A stretch of 19,354 nucleotides of DNA from contig CAYTCZ010000073.1 in NCBI GenBank assembly GCA_964436315.1, forward strand, positions 1-19,354, written 5' to 3'. Source of the DNA: CAYTCZ01 sp964436315 (GTDB lineage: Bacteria; Actinomycetota; Thermoleophilia; Gaiellales; Gaiellaceae). Each line of letters begins with the position of its first letter. Within the stretch, counting starts at the first letter, position 1. A model generated the notes under the pieces. It was not told the origin of the DNA. It saw nothing but the letters and a program-made list of their open reading frames with translations, and did no database searches. Both the position numbers and the translations under genes were made by a program. Below are positions 1 to 7,574 of the stretch, in pieces.

Positions 1-440
1 TTGCCGCCCGGTGTATCCACCTCGACGGTCTCGCCCTTCTTTCGACCAAGGATCGCCTGACCAACAGGTGACTCAACCGAGAGCTTGCTCTCTGCCGAAC
101 TCGCCGTCGCCACGCCCGCGACCACATACTCCACCGACTTTTTCGCGTCGAGATCCCGCAGGCGCACGGTCGTTCCAACGGCCACCACGTCCTTTGGCAG
201 ATCTCCGGGCTGAACGACTCTGGCGCTCCGTAGCCGCTCTTCCAGAAGAGCGATCCGCTGCTCAAGCTGTTCCTGCTCGGCCTTCGCCTCGAGAAACTCG
301 GTGTTCTCGGCGATCTCCTCGCCGCTCTCGAGTGCATCGCGGATCCTCTCGGCCACCTCGGCTCGCCGAACGTTGATCAGATGGTCGAGCTCTGATTCGA
401 GGTTTGCGCGGCCCTCTGGTGTAAGGACGAGATCCTTCAT
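1..440 (-). CDS. greA: Transcription elongation factor GreA, 3' end cut by window edge
   Basis: GreA enters the RNA polymerase secondary channel and stimulates cleavage of backtracked transcripts. Reading the minus strand from the ATG at 440-438 gives 146 residues before the window edge. The family is usually about 158 residues, so only the last dozen or so are missing. The N-terminal half is a charged coiled coil (LTPEG at 6-10, then heptad-like Arg/Glu/Leu). The C-terminal half holds the FKBP-like signature SVESPVGQAILGRKKGE. At the coiled-coil tip the usual GDLxENAEY reads EEIAENTEF, so the first acidic residue (Asp41 in E. coli) is Glu42 here, while the second acid (Glu45) and the Asn are kept. 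The start has only a weak ribosome binding site. It is probably transcribed independently of the urease genes, from a promoter near 650-679. Confidence 0.93.
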   Translation of the reverse strand, partial: MKDLVLTPEGRANLESELDHLINVRRAEVAERIRDALESGEEIAENTEFLEAKAEQEQLEQRIALLEERLRSARVVQPGDLPKDVVAVGTTVRLRDLDAKKSVEYVVAGVATASSAESKLSVESPVGQAILGRKKGETVEVDTPGG

Positions 441-649
441 ACGCCATCTACGCGGTAGGTACGCGCCCGAATGGCTGCGCGATCACCGAGCAGCCCGAGT
501 GCGGAGGGCGGTTCCATCGTCGCCCGGAATAGGGAGGCGACTGTGGACGCTCTGCGACGTTTCGCAGTCGGCCTGGCAGCGCGGGTACTCATCGGAGCGA
601 CCACGAAGTACTCCTGTTGTCTGATGCCCCCGTTCACCTGAAGTACGCC

Positions 650-679
650 ATTCCAGCGGGCGCGGCCCCCTGCTGTCAA
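650..679 (-). promoter_or_regulatory. Candidate sigma-70-type promoter for greA
   Basis: On the minus strand a perfect TTGACA (679-674) is followed after 18 bases by TGGAAT (655-650), four of six matches to the -10 consensus. It points at greA and would give an untranslated leader of roughly 200 bases. The spacing and perfect -35 box support it. The GC-rich spacer and imperfect -10 box leave doubt. Confidence 0.4.
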
Positions 680-724
680 CTAACCCGGCAGAAACGAAGA
701 GAGCTTCGAAACAGAATAGTCACC

Positions 725-738
725 CCCACAGACGTGGG
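725..738 (-). terminator. Weak hairpin after ureF, possible terminator
   Basis: CCCAC and GTGGG form a five-base-pair stem with a four-base loop, 17 bases beyond the ureF stop codon. No T-run follows on the minus strand, so it is not a textbook intrinsic terminator. It may only weaken read-through into greA. Confidence 0.25.
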
Positions 739-755
739 CACCAGAGCCTCGTCGA

Positions 756-1454
756 TTACGTCATGAAAAGCGGCGCCTCGACTTGCTCGTGACGCAGGCT
801 GTAGATGTCGAGTTCGGGCACCGTCGAGCGCATCGCCGAGATTGGGAGCTCCAATGCCTCCGTCGCCACCCGAAGGAGCGTAGGTGCGAGCTCGCGGTGC
901 GCCTCTTGTGCTTGCGTCGCGGAGAGTTTGCCAAGCCGAACGGCCGCCGACAAAAGTTGGGCGGTCGCCCCTCGGAGCTCTATCAGCACGGCCTCGTCGC
1001 GTTGGACGCCGAGGGCGGCCGCAATAGCGCCCTCGACGACCGGTAGGTTCCCGTCGGTTTCCCCGTTGCGTACCTCTTCACAGAATGCGCTGAGCGGCGA
1101 GGCGGCGACAAGCCGGGGCGCCAGCGCGGCGAGTCGACTGCCGCAGGCCGATGACGCCCGGCGAGCTAGAGGAGTGAGTTTCCGGGCGGTGAGGATCCGG
1201 TCGAGATCGAGTAACAAGTCCAGCGACCGCGCGTCGTGCGCGTGCGCCACCGCCACCCCGTCGAGAGGCCCGACTCCAAGAACGACGAACGACTCCACGA
1301 GCTCCAGGATCGCCTCGGGGGTGACGTCCTCGTTCTCGAGGACACACGACTCGAGGCCGGCCGAATGGGCAAAGCGACCGATGGGGAGCGCACTGTCCGC
1401 AAGCTGCAAGGCCGCGAGAAACGCCGCTCGGTCGACCGGCTCGCTAATGGGCAT
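756..1454 (-). CDS. ureF: Urease accessory protein UreF
   Basis: UreF forms the UreD-UreF-UreG complex that inserts carbon dioxide and two nickel ions into apo-urease, acting as the activator that gates UreG GTP use. The 232-residue product starts at the ATG at 1454-1452. This gives the usual N-terminus, with the family motif LQLADSALPIGRFAHSAGLE soon after the start. A longer reading from an upstream ATG only adds residues overlapping ureE. The protein is helical and Ala/Leu-rich throughout and close to the usual 220-240 residues. It overlaps the end of ureE by 11 bases, which suggests translational coupling. It is the last gene of the urease operon. Confidence 0.95.
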   Translation of the reverse strand: MPISEPVDRAAFLAALQLADSALPIGRFAHSAGLESCVLENEDVTPEAILELVESFVVLGVGPLDGVAVAHAHDARSLDLLLDLDRILTARKLTPLARRASSACGSRLAALAPRLVAASPLSAFCEEVRNGETDGNLPVVEGAIAAALGVQRDEAVLIELRGATAQLLSAAVRLGKLSATQAQEAHRELAPTLLRVATEALELPISAMRSTVPELDIYSLRHEQVEAPLFMT

Positions 1455-1935
1455 GTCCCCTCGGTAGCGGCCGGTCACAGCCAAGGCGAACAAGCTCGAA
1501 GGAGGCCTCAACACCTTCGAGCCCGAGTGAGCGAATGGTCTCGAGCGCGATGTCGCGACTCGTCGTCAACGGGAGCCGTACGTTGCCGTCAACGATCTCG
1601 AGTGGGACGTGCTGATTTCCGAACGCGTGACCGAGCGCCACGGCTTCGGCGGCAAGCCGCTCTCGATCCAGGCGGTCGTTGAAACGCAGAACCAGGGCCT
1701 CTTCGGGCGCTCTCTCCACGACGACAATGCGCTGCCCGTCATCGAAGAGGACGGCTCCATGGCGCAGGTACGCACCACGTGGAAGGTCAATGGCGAAGTC
1801 GGTCCCTCGGTCTGTCGCCGCCCGGAGCCGCCGTTTCCCGGCGTCTTGCGATCCGACCCTGACACGCTCGACCGCGCGCCCGTCGAACTTGGGATCACCT
1901 TCGTCTCCGAGAATGTTCTTCCCTCGAAGCATCAC
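1444..1935 (-). CDS. ureE: Urease accessory protein UreE (nickel chaperone)
   Basis: UreE delivers nickel to the urease activation complex. The product is 163 residues (162 if the second codon, ATG, is the start). A beta-rich N-terminal domain with RGAYLRHGAVL is followed by the metallochaperone domain, whose hallmark GNQHVPLEI carries the conserved dimer-interface nickel-binding His. The C-terminal tail ends GHAH and is not the long His-rich tail of Klebsiella UreE, so nickel storage should be modest. The start overlaps the ureD stop in GTGATG; either GTG (1935) or ATG (1932) could be used. The position between ureD and ureF in one tightly coupled run fits its role. Confidence 0.94.
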   Translation of the reverse strand: MMLRGKNILGDEGDPKFDGRAVERVRVGSQDAGKRRLRAATDRGTDFAIDLPRGAYLRHGAVLFDDGQRIVVVERAPEEALVLRFNDRLDRERLAAEAVALGHAFGNQHVPLEIVDGNVRLPLTTSRDIALETIRSLGLEGVEASFELVRLGCDRPLPRGHAH

Positions 1936-2774
1936 TTGCGCCGCGGGGGAAGCGGAGCGCCGATGAGGTTGAGGCGGGCAGCTTTCCAGGCTTCTTCCAG
2001 TACGGTCGCGGCACCCGCCGACGTTTTTGCCAGTACCCGAAGCGCGACACCAGACGAGGAGGGAAGACCACCCACCGCCGCCAGAGCTCCATCGACCTCG
2101 GGCAATGCGGCCCGAAGTTGGTCGGTCAGTTCTTCCGTGTCTCGATCCGGCGCCACGACGTACAAATTTCCCAGATAGAGAAAGCGCCCGAGCGCGCCTC
2201 GCGTTCGGGGTGACCGCTCCCTTGGCTCGAGGACGAGGGCATCCGTAAAGAGCTCGGTCTCGCCGCTGAACGCCGCGGTCTTCAGGCTCAACCGCTCGTA
2301 TTCGAATGCCTCACCACGGGCCAGGCGGCCCGGCCCGACGAGCTCGGTAGCCACAAGCGCGGCGCCGGGTGCGAGTCGTGCCTCAAGCTCCTGCTCGAGA
2401 GCGGCACCTCGCTGGGGTATGAGTAGGTCAGGGACGTACTCTGCATACGAGAGCTCACCGAGATCGAGTAGGAGGCGCTGGCCAGCGAAATCGCCGGAAG
2501 TCCGATACGCCTTCGTCGCGCTCTGTGTGGTCAGATGGACTCTCGCCCTCTGGCCAGCGCGAATACGAGTCACCAGCCGGTCGCCGGCGAACAGCCCACC
2601 GGTGGGATTCTGAACGTAGACGAATGCCATTCCAGGCAGGGCCGGATCAAGATGCAGCGGAACTGTGAACCGCAACGGGAATCGCTGCGCCCGCCGGACG
2701 AGCTCCGTTCGACCGCCGTTGCTCGCCTCGAACTCCAGGTCGAGAAGGCCGGTGGCGGATGTTGCCTCGATCAC
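1932..2774 (-). CDS. ureD: Urease accessory protein UreD/UreH
   Basis: UreD is the scaffold that binds apo-urease and contains the channel through which nickel is passed. The 280-residue product starts with GTG at 2774, in a GTGA overlap with the ureG stop. The family core is visible: PLHLDPALPGMAFVYVQNP, then GGLFAGDRLVTRI, and the TTQSATKAYRT segment typical of UreD, followed by ERLSLKT and the ALVLEPRERSPR region. Length is normal (about 270-300). It lies between ureG and ureE in the accessory run. Confidence 0.94.
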   Translation of the reverse strand: MIEATSATGLLDLEFEASNGGRTELVRRAQRFPLRFTVPLHLDPALPGMAFVYVQNPTGGLFAGDRLVTRIRAGQRARVHLTTQSATKAYRTSGDFAGQRLLLDLGELSYAEYVPDLLIPQRGAALEQELEARLAPGAALVATELVGPGRLARGEAFEYERLSLKTAAFSGETELFTDALVLEPRERSPRTRGALGRFLYLGNLYVVAPDRDTEELTDQLRAALPEVDGALAAVGGLPSSSGVALRVLAKTSAGAATVLEEAWKAARLNLIGAPLPPRRK

Positions 2775-3385
2775 GATACTCCGAAGAAGACTGCATGCTC
2801 GAGATGAGCGAAGACCTCGTCGGCTCCTTCGTTCCTGAGGTCGGTGAAGAGGGTCGGACGTGCGGGTCGAATCGCCTCGAGGTCGGATCGCATGCGGTCG
2901 AGATCGGCGCCGACGTGTGGTGCGAGATCGGTCTTGTTCACCACGAGCAGGTCGGCCTCGGTCATGCCGAGTCCTCTTTTTCTCGGAATGTCGTCCCCGG
3001 CAGCGACATCGATGACGAAGATCCAGTGATCGACGAGATCAGTGCTGAATGTCGCCGCGAGGTTGTCGCCGCCGCTCTCGATCAAGACGAGGTCGAGGGG
3101 CTGATGCTCTCGCTCGAGCCTCTCCGCGACGGCGATGTTCATCGAGGGATCCTCGCGGATGGCCGTGTGCGGACATGCGCCTGTCTCCACTCCGACCACG
3201 AGTTCAGCGGGTATGAGCCGGCTTCGCTCGAGACGCTCGGCGTCCTCTCGGGTGACGAGATCGTTCGTGATCACCGCGACCTGCAGCCCCCGCTCCGTGC
3301 AGATCGGAAGCAGCTGTTCGATCAGCCGGGTCTTCCCAGAGCCAACGGGTCCGCCAATCCCTACTCGTACGGCGTCCGCCATCAC
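2771..3385 (-). CDS. ureG: Urease accessory GTPase UreG
   Basis: UreG is the SIMIBI-class GTPase that couples GTP hydrolysis to nickel insertion into urease. The P-loop GGPVGSGKT lies near residue 10. The metal-binding Cys-Pro-His motif is in GACPHTAIREDPSMN. The switch region ESGGDNLAATFS and the guanine-specificity motif NKTD are all intact. Length (204 residues, or 203 from the ATG at 3382) matches the family. The start overlaps the ureC stop as GTGATG, the same arrangement as at the ureD/ureE junction. Its position directly after ureC, before ureD, is unusual. Confidence 0.97.
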   Translation of the reverse strand: MMADAVRVGIGGPVGSGKTRLIEQLLPICTERGLQVAVITNDLVTREDAERLERSRLIPAELVVGVETGACPHTAIREDPSMNIAVAERLEREHQPLDLVLIESGGDNLAATFSTDLVDHWIFVIDVAAGDDIPRKRGLGMTEADLLVVNKTDLAPHVGADLDRMRSDLEAIRPARPTLFTDLRNEGADEVFAHLEHAVFFGVS

Positions 3386-5097
3386 TTGAGGACGTAGAGG
3401 GGACCGAGAGGTACGCGGTCGAGTGGCTCACAGGTGCAGAGCTCTCCATCGACCTCGACTCGATATGTCTCCGGGTTGACCGAGATCTCGGGTAGGGCGT
3501 CGTTGAACACCAGATCGCTCTTCGTGAGCTTCCGCATGCCACGAGCCGCGACGCAGCGAGACCTGAGGTCGAGCCGCTCCGGGATCCCCTCCTCGATCGC
3601 CGCCTGAGACATGAATGTCACTGAGAGTGCGTCCTTTGCACCGCCGAAGGCGCCCCACTGCGGACGGTAGAGCAGCGGCTCACAGGTCATGAGGGATGCG
3701 TTCGACTCTCCCATGACCGACCAGGTCGGAAAACCGCCCTTGAAGACGAGCTCCGGCTTGATCCCGAAGAACTTCGGCTCCCAGAGAACGAGATCGGCCA
3801 GCTTTCCCGGTTCGAGCGAGCCAACCTCATGGTCAATCCCATAGATCCGAGCGGCGTTGATCGTGTACTTCCCCACAAAGCGCTTGATCCGGTGGTTGTC
3901 GTTGCCCGTGCCCACATCCTCGGGGAGCGAGCCTCGTTCTGCCTTCATGTGCGCGGCAACCTGCCAGGTACGCGCGATCGTCTCACCGATCCGCCCCATG
4001 CCTTGTGAGTCGGAACCGATCACACTGATCGCACCCAGATCGTGCAAGACGTCTTCGGCGGCGATCGTCTCCCTGCGAATGCGCGATTCGGCGAAGGAGA
4101 CATCCTCGGGAACCCGTGGGCTGAGGTGGTGACAGACCATCACCATGTCGAGGTGCTCGTCGAACGTATTCACGGTGAACGGATTTGTCGGGTTCGTCGA
4201 CGACGGGAGGCAGTTCTCTTCCCCCGCGACCCTGATGATGTCGGGAGCGTGCCCGCCGCCGGCCCCTTCCGAGTGGTAGGTGTGGATCGTGCGGCCGCCG
4301 ATCGCCTCCATCGTGTGCTCGAAGAAGCCCGACTCATTGAGCGTGTCGGTGTGGATCTGCACCTGCACAGCGAGCTCGTCGCCGGCCTGAAGCGCGGCGT
4401 CGATCACCGCCGGCATGGCGCCCCAGTCTTCGTGGATCTTGAGGCCGATCGCTCCCGAGCGGATCTGCTCGAGCAGCGGCTCGACTGAATATGCGCTCCC
4501 CTTCCCGAGGAACCCGAAGTTGAGGGGGAAGCCGTCCGCGGCTTGGAGCATGCGAGCGAGATTGACGGTTCCAGACGAGCAGATGCCGACGGTCACGGGA
4601 CCGAGTCCCCCGCCGAGCATGGTGGTGATGCCGCTCGCGATCGCCTCCTCGCAGAGCCCGGCCGAGTCGAAGTGAACGTGGACGTCGATGCCGCCGGCGG
4701 TGGCAATGAGCCCCTCTGCCGCACGGACGTCGGTGTTTGCACCGACGACGAGGGACGGGTCGACCCCCTCCATCGTCTGCGGGTTGCCCGCCTTTCCGAG
4801 ACCGACGATCCGGCCGTCCTTGATCCCGATGTCCGCTTTGACGATTCCGACCATCGAGTCGATCACGAGCGCGTTGGTTATGACGAAGTCGAGCGCTTCC
4901 TCGGCCGCGGTTATTCCTCCGTGTGTGCCAAGACCGTCTCGCAGGGTCTTCCCGCCGCCGAAGACACACTCGTCGCCGGGGACGAGCAGATCCTGTTCGA
5001 CCTCAGCCCAGAGGTCGGTGTCGCCGAGTCGAACACGATCGCCGACCGTCGGCCCGAACATCTCCACGTACTCGCGCCTGCTCATTCGCCGAGCCAT
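3382..5097 (-). CDS. ureC: Urease alpha subunit UreC, canonical
   Basis: This is the catalytic subunit of nickel urease, which hydrolyses urea to ammonia and carbamate. The 571-residue product has the N-terminal FGPTVGDRVRLGDT motif and every active-site residue: nickel ligands His140 and His142 (GGIDVHVHF), the lysine to be carbamylated Lys220 (GLKIHEDWG), His249, His275 and Asp363 (GSDSQGMGR), catalytic His323 next to flap Cys322 (MVCHHL), substrate-binding His222, and Arg339. A shortened loop after residue 165 is the main difference from the Klebsiella protein. The start abuts the ureAB stop with no gap; a second Met at residue 5 is an alternative start. It is expected to be a fully active urease with its own accessory genes directly downstream. 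Confidence 0.98.
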   Translation of the reverse strand: MARRMSRREYVEMFGPTVGDRVRLGDTDLWAEVEQDLLVPGDECVFGGGKTLRDGLGTHGGITAAEEALDFVITNALVIDSMVGIVKADIGIKDGRIVGLGKAGNPQTMEGVDPSLVVGANTDVRAAEGLIATAGGIDVHVHFDSAGLCEEAIASGITTMLGGGLGPVTVGICSSGTVNLARMLQAADGFPLNFGFLGKGSAYSVEPLLEQIRSGAIGLKIHEDWGAMPAVIDAALQAGDELAVQVQIHTDTLNESGFFEHTMEAIGGRTIHTYHSEGAGGGHAPDIIRVAGEENCLPSSTNPTNPFTVNTFDEHLDMVMVCHHLSPRVPEDVSFAESRIRRETIAAEDVLHDLGAISVIGSDSQGMGRIGETIARTWQVAAHMKAERGSLPEDVGTGNDNHRIKRFVGKYTINAARIYGIDHEVGSLEPGKLADLVLWEPKFFGIKPELVFKGGFPTWSVMGESNASLMTCEPLLYRPQWGAFGGAKDALSVTFMSQAAIEEGIPERLDLRSRCVAARGMRKLTKSDLVFNDALPEISVNPETYRVEVDGELCTCEPLDRVPLGPLYVLK

Positions 5098-5778
5098 CTA
5101 GGACACCCCCCGGTAGTCGCCGTCGCCGGCACGGCGTAGCGCATCGACGAGTTCTCCGCCGCGGGTCAGCAGGTTCAGCCCATGCAGACTCTGCTCGCCG
5201 CCGAACTGGACGAGGTCGACCTCGCGCTCTTCACCGGGCTCGAAGCGAACGGCGGTACCGGCCGGGATGTCGAGCCGCCTGCCGAATGCGTCCTCCCGGT
5301 CGAACTCCAACTCCGGATTGACCTCGAAGAAGTGGTAGTGCGAACCGACCTGCACCGGCCGATCACCGACGTTCGTTACAGACAAGGTCAGCACGTCGCG
5401 GCCTTCGTTCAGGACGACGTCATCGTCGGCCAGCTGGAACTCGCCGGGCTCGACACCGGTATCGGGCTCTCGTCCCGGAGCGATCGGATCGTGGATCGTG
5501 ACGAGCTTCTGACCGTCCGGAAACATGGCTTCGACCTGGAGCGTCCCGGTCAGCTTTGCGACGCCGGGCTGGACATCGTCCGTCGTGAGAATGCCCGCGC
5601 CCCGTCCCATGAGCTCAGCGACGCTCAGGCCATCGCGTGCCCCCTCACAGATCTCGTCAGCGATGAGGGCTCGAGCCTCGGGATAGTTGAGCTTGAGACC
5701 ACGCTCCTTTCGACGCCTGGCGAGCTCTGCGGCGAGGAAGAGCAAAAGCCGATCGAGCTCCTTGGGACTCAGATACAC
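5098..5778 (-). CDS. ureAB: Fused urease gamma-beta subunit (UreA-UreB)
   Basis: The 226-residue protein joins the two small urease subunits in one chain. Residues 1-100 are the gamma part (LNYPEA near 30-35, ending LVTIHDPI at 92-99). Residues about 111-226 are the beta part (GEFQLADDD, then VGSHYHFFEVNP at 144-155, and the conserved REVDLVQFGG and HGLN segments). This is the arrangement known from Helicobacter UreA, though most bacteria encode the two parts separately, and the second urease set in this window does so. The start is GTG at 5778, preceded by AAAGGAG inside the end of the upstream gene. The adjoining ureC completes the structural set. Confidence 0.96.
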   Translation of the reverse strand: MYLSPKELDRLLLFLAAELARRRKERGLKLNYPEARALIADEICEGARDGLSVAELMGRGAGILTTDDVQPGVAKLTGTLQVEAMFPDGQKLVTIHDPIAPGREPDTGVEPGEFQLADDDVVLNEGRDVLTLSVTNVGDRPVQVGSHYHFFEVNPELEFDREDAFGRRLDIPAGTAVRFEPGEEREVDLVQFGGEQSLHGLNLLTRGGELVDALRRAGDGDYRGVS

Positions 5779-5782
5779 CTGG

Positions 5783-6157
5783 TCACACTCCTTTCGCGCT
5801 CACGTAGTTCGTCCAGCCGCCGTGATCCGAGATGTCGGGCGCTCCGGCGACGGTCTCGGCGTCTGCAGCGAGCATGCAGCCCACGACGCGACCGTCCGAA
5901 AGCTCTACCTCCCCTTCGACCAGCTCCGGTGGCTCAGCGGCGAGAACCCGCGCCCAGACGTCATCGGGTACGTCGTAGAGCTCAGCGGCGATCGAGACTC
6001 CGTGCTCATCGACCGAAAGCAGAGCCGGGTAGTCGCCCATGCTGAACAATCGGTAGCGGTCCGCCGTCTCCACCGCCTCGATGAACCGAGCGCCCTCGAG
6101 GTTCGTGTGGCCAGGATGGCCACGCATGAACGATCCATAGAAGACGGAGAGACGCAC
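5783..6157 (-). CDS. Stand-alone allophanate-hydrolase C-terminal-like (GGCT-fold) protein, copy 1
   Basis: The 124-residue product resembles the C-terminal domain of allophanate hydrolase (AtzF), which has a gamma-glutamylcyclotransferase-like fold. In the Kluyveromyces enzyme that domain has been assigned the decarboxylation of N-carboxycarbamate. Visible family features are YGSFM near residue 7 (the GGCT substrate loop), DRYRLF near 34, LYDVPDDVW at 60-68, VELSDGR at 84-90 and the terminal DISDHGGWTNYV. Glu75, in the AEPPE segment, sits where GGCT enzymes carry their catalytic acid. The protein is alone, with no attached amidase domain. It starts with GTG five bases after the M28 peptidase gene and ends four bases before ureAB, so it is part of the urease operon. 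A role in handling carbamate from urease, or in assembly, is only a guess. Confidence 0.75.
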   Translation of the reverse strand: MRLSVFYGSFMRGHPGHTNLEGARFIEAVETADRYRLFSMGDYPALLSVDEHGVSIAAELYDVPDDVWARVLAAEPPELVEGEVELSDGRVVGCMLAADAETVAGAPDISDHGGWTNYVSAKGV

Positions 6158-6162
6158 CGAAA

Positions 6163-7482
6163 TCAGCCTCTCTCGGCGAGCGCTGGGATATCCGCGTGAA
6201 TCCGAGTGGGTCGAGCTCGTCCCAACTGCGGCTCGGAGACTTGCGCCAGCCGGAAAGCCAGGTATGCGCTCGCCGTGGCGACATCGTGGACGTTGTCCAC
6301 ATCCACGTAACGAAGGACATCCCCGGCGCTGTGGTAGTAGGGATGCTGCGGTGGATAGCGCCAGAGCCAGCAGGCGGGTACACCGGCATCGATGAAGGGG
6401 TTGTGATCCGACCAGGCATACAGACTTGCGTCGATTTCAGCCTCGGCTTCCCAGCCTGTTTGGGTCGCGCTCTCGCGCGCGAAATCGACCATCGCTGAAT
6501 CGGCGACGACAACGCGTCTTCCTGGGAAGGGGAGGCCGAGTGCATCGAGATTGATCATCCCGACGGTGCGCACGTGCTCGGCGAGATGTCTGAGAACGTA
6601 GGAGTATGAGCCCCACGCAGCGAGTTCTTCGACGCCCCACGCGGCGAGAACGATCGTCCGATGCGGCTCGAGGTTCGCCCAGCGATGGGCGAGTTCGATT
6701 ACGGATGCCACACCGGTCGCGTTGTCGGCGGCCCCGCAACCCTCGAACTGTGTGTCGTAGTGGGCACCGACCACGACGCTCTCTTCCGGTGACGCAACGC
6801 CGGCGATCTCCCCGACGACGTTCGCAGACGTCAACGTCGGATAGCGCGCGTGATGCTCGACTCGAATCGAGACGTTCCCCGCCGTCATCGCACTCAGGAG
6901 ACTTCGTGCGGCCTGCGCCTCGATCGTGACGCCCGGAAACGGGAGGATCCGCCTCGCCCAGTTCTCTTCCACGGGGGGCGGATAGAAGGACACCGGGAAG
7001 TGGCCGATCAGCCCGTCCGGCGTCTCGCCGATGTTGACGAGTGCAACGATCCCCTTGGGAGCGAGATCGGGAGCGACGAGCCATGTGTGGTACGAGTGCG
7101 CGACTGCAACCTTCCCGCTGAGGCTCACACCCATCCGCTCCACAGCCCCGACATCCTCTGGTCGAGCGGCGCCGAGATAGACGGCCTCGCCTTCGGCGAC
7201 CGCGTCGGCCGTGTACTGGAGCGGCACGCACGGGATCGAGATGTCATCGGCGAGAACGGTGCAGGATGCAGCTTGTGGTTCGTATCCCTGGAAGCGGAAC
7301 TCCTCTGCCCTCACGTTCGCGAGCCCGGCGCGGGCGAATTCGTCCAGGACGAGCTCGCGACAACGAGCTTCTCCCGGACTCCCCGCGAACCGGTTGCCGG
7401 TTGCAACGACACGCTCGAGGCGCACGCCCAGGCTGTCAGCGCCAAGTGCTGGCATCTCGTCGGGCCGCGGGTCATGCGTCAT
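6163..7482 (-). CDS. M28-family zinc metallopeptidase, cytoplasmic
   Basis: The 439-residue product has the M28 aminopeptidase fold with a PA-like insertion before the catalytic core. The two-zinc site is complete: His241 (GAHYDTQ), Asp253 (AADNATG), the general base Glu285 with ligand Glu286 (GVEE), Asp313 (NLDALG) and His384 (YYHSAGD). No signal peptide or membrane segment is visible, unlike many secreted M28 enzymes, so it should act inside the cell on a peptide or an acyl-amino compound. The ATG at 7482 has a strong ribosome binding site. It lies between the two urease sets, 92 bases after ureC2 and five bases before the urease-linked GGCT-like gene. Its substrate is unknown; a ureide- or amide-derived compound is possible from context. 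Confidence 0.88.
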   Translation of the reverse strand: MTHDPRPDEMPALGADSLGVRLERVVATGNRFAGSPGEARCRELVLDEFARAGLANVRAEEFRFQGYEPQAASCTVLADDISIPCVPLQYTADAVAEGEAVYLGAARPEDVGAVERMGVSLSGKVAVAHSYHTWLVAPDLAPKGIVALVNIGETPDGLIGHFPVSFYPPPVEENWARRILPFPGVTIEAQAARSLLSAMTAGNVSIRVEHHARYPTLTSANVVGEIAGVASPEESVVVGAHYDTQFEGCGAADNATGVASVIELAHRWANLEPHRTIVLAAWGVEELAAWGSYSYVLRHLAEHVRTVGMINLDALGLPFPGRRVVVADSAMVDFARESATQTGWEAEAEIDASLYAWSDHNPFIDAGVPACWLWRYPPQHPYYHSAGDVLRYVDVDNVHDVATASAYLAFRLAQVSEPQLGRARPTRIHADIPALAERG

Positions 7483-7488
7483 CGACCA

Positions 7489-7494
7489 CTCCTT
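7489..7494 (-). promoter_or_regulatory. Strong ribosome binding site of the M28 peptidase gene
   Basis: AAGGAG ends six bases before the ATG at 7482 on the minus strand. It fixes that start and is stronger than the sites of the overlapping neighbours. This suggests translation restarts here after the 92-base gap that follows ureC2. Confidence 0.7.
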
Positions 7495-7574
7495 GCCGTC
7501 GCTCGCGGGTCAAACCTACCGGGCGGCGCAGCTTCGGGCAATGAGACGCGGAAAGGGCGGTACGACGCGCGCGG

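Larger units (their letters stand above)
441..755. other. Gap between ureF and greA
   Basis: This 315-base stretch separates the end of ureF from the greA start. It holds a candidate minus-strand promoter for greA and a small hairpin just after ureF. A minus-strand frame of 80 codons (TTG at 679, ending with ATGA overlap onto the greA start) crosses it. Its product is Arg/Ala-rich, matches nothing I recognise, and its TTG coincides with the likely -35 box, so I treat the stretch as mainly an untranslated leader. Confidence 0.5.

Noticed and set aside
437..679. Minus-strand 80-codon frame with TTG start overlapping greA by ATGA
   Set aside because: The product is Arg/Ala-rich with no recognisable family, has no ribosome binding site, and its TTG coincides with a likely -35 box. 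The overlap with greA is probably chance.
5182..6045. Plus-strand frame of 287 codons across ureAB and the GGCT-like gene
   Set aside because: It is antisense to two well-supported genes, and its C-terminal part is Arg/Pro-rich, typical of shadow frames.
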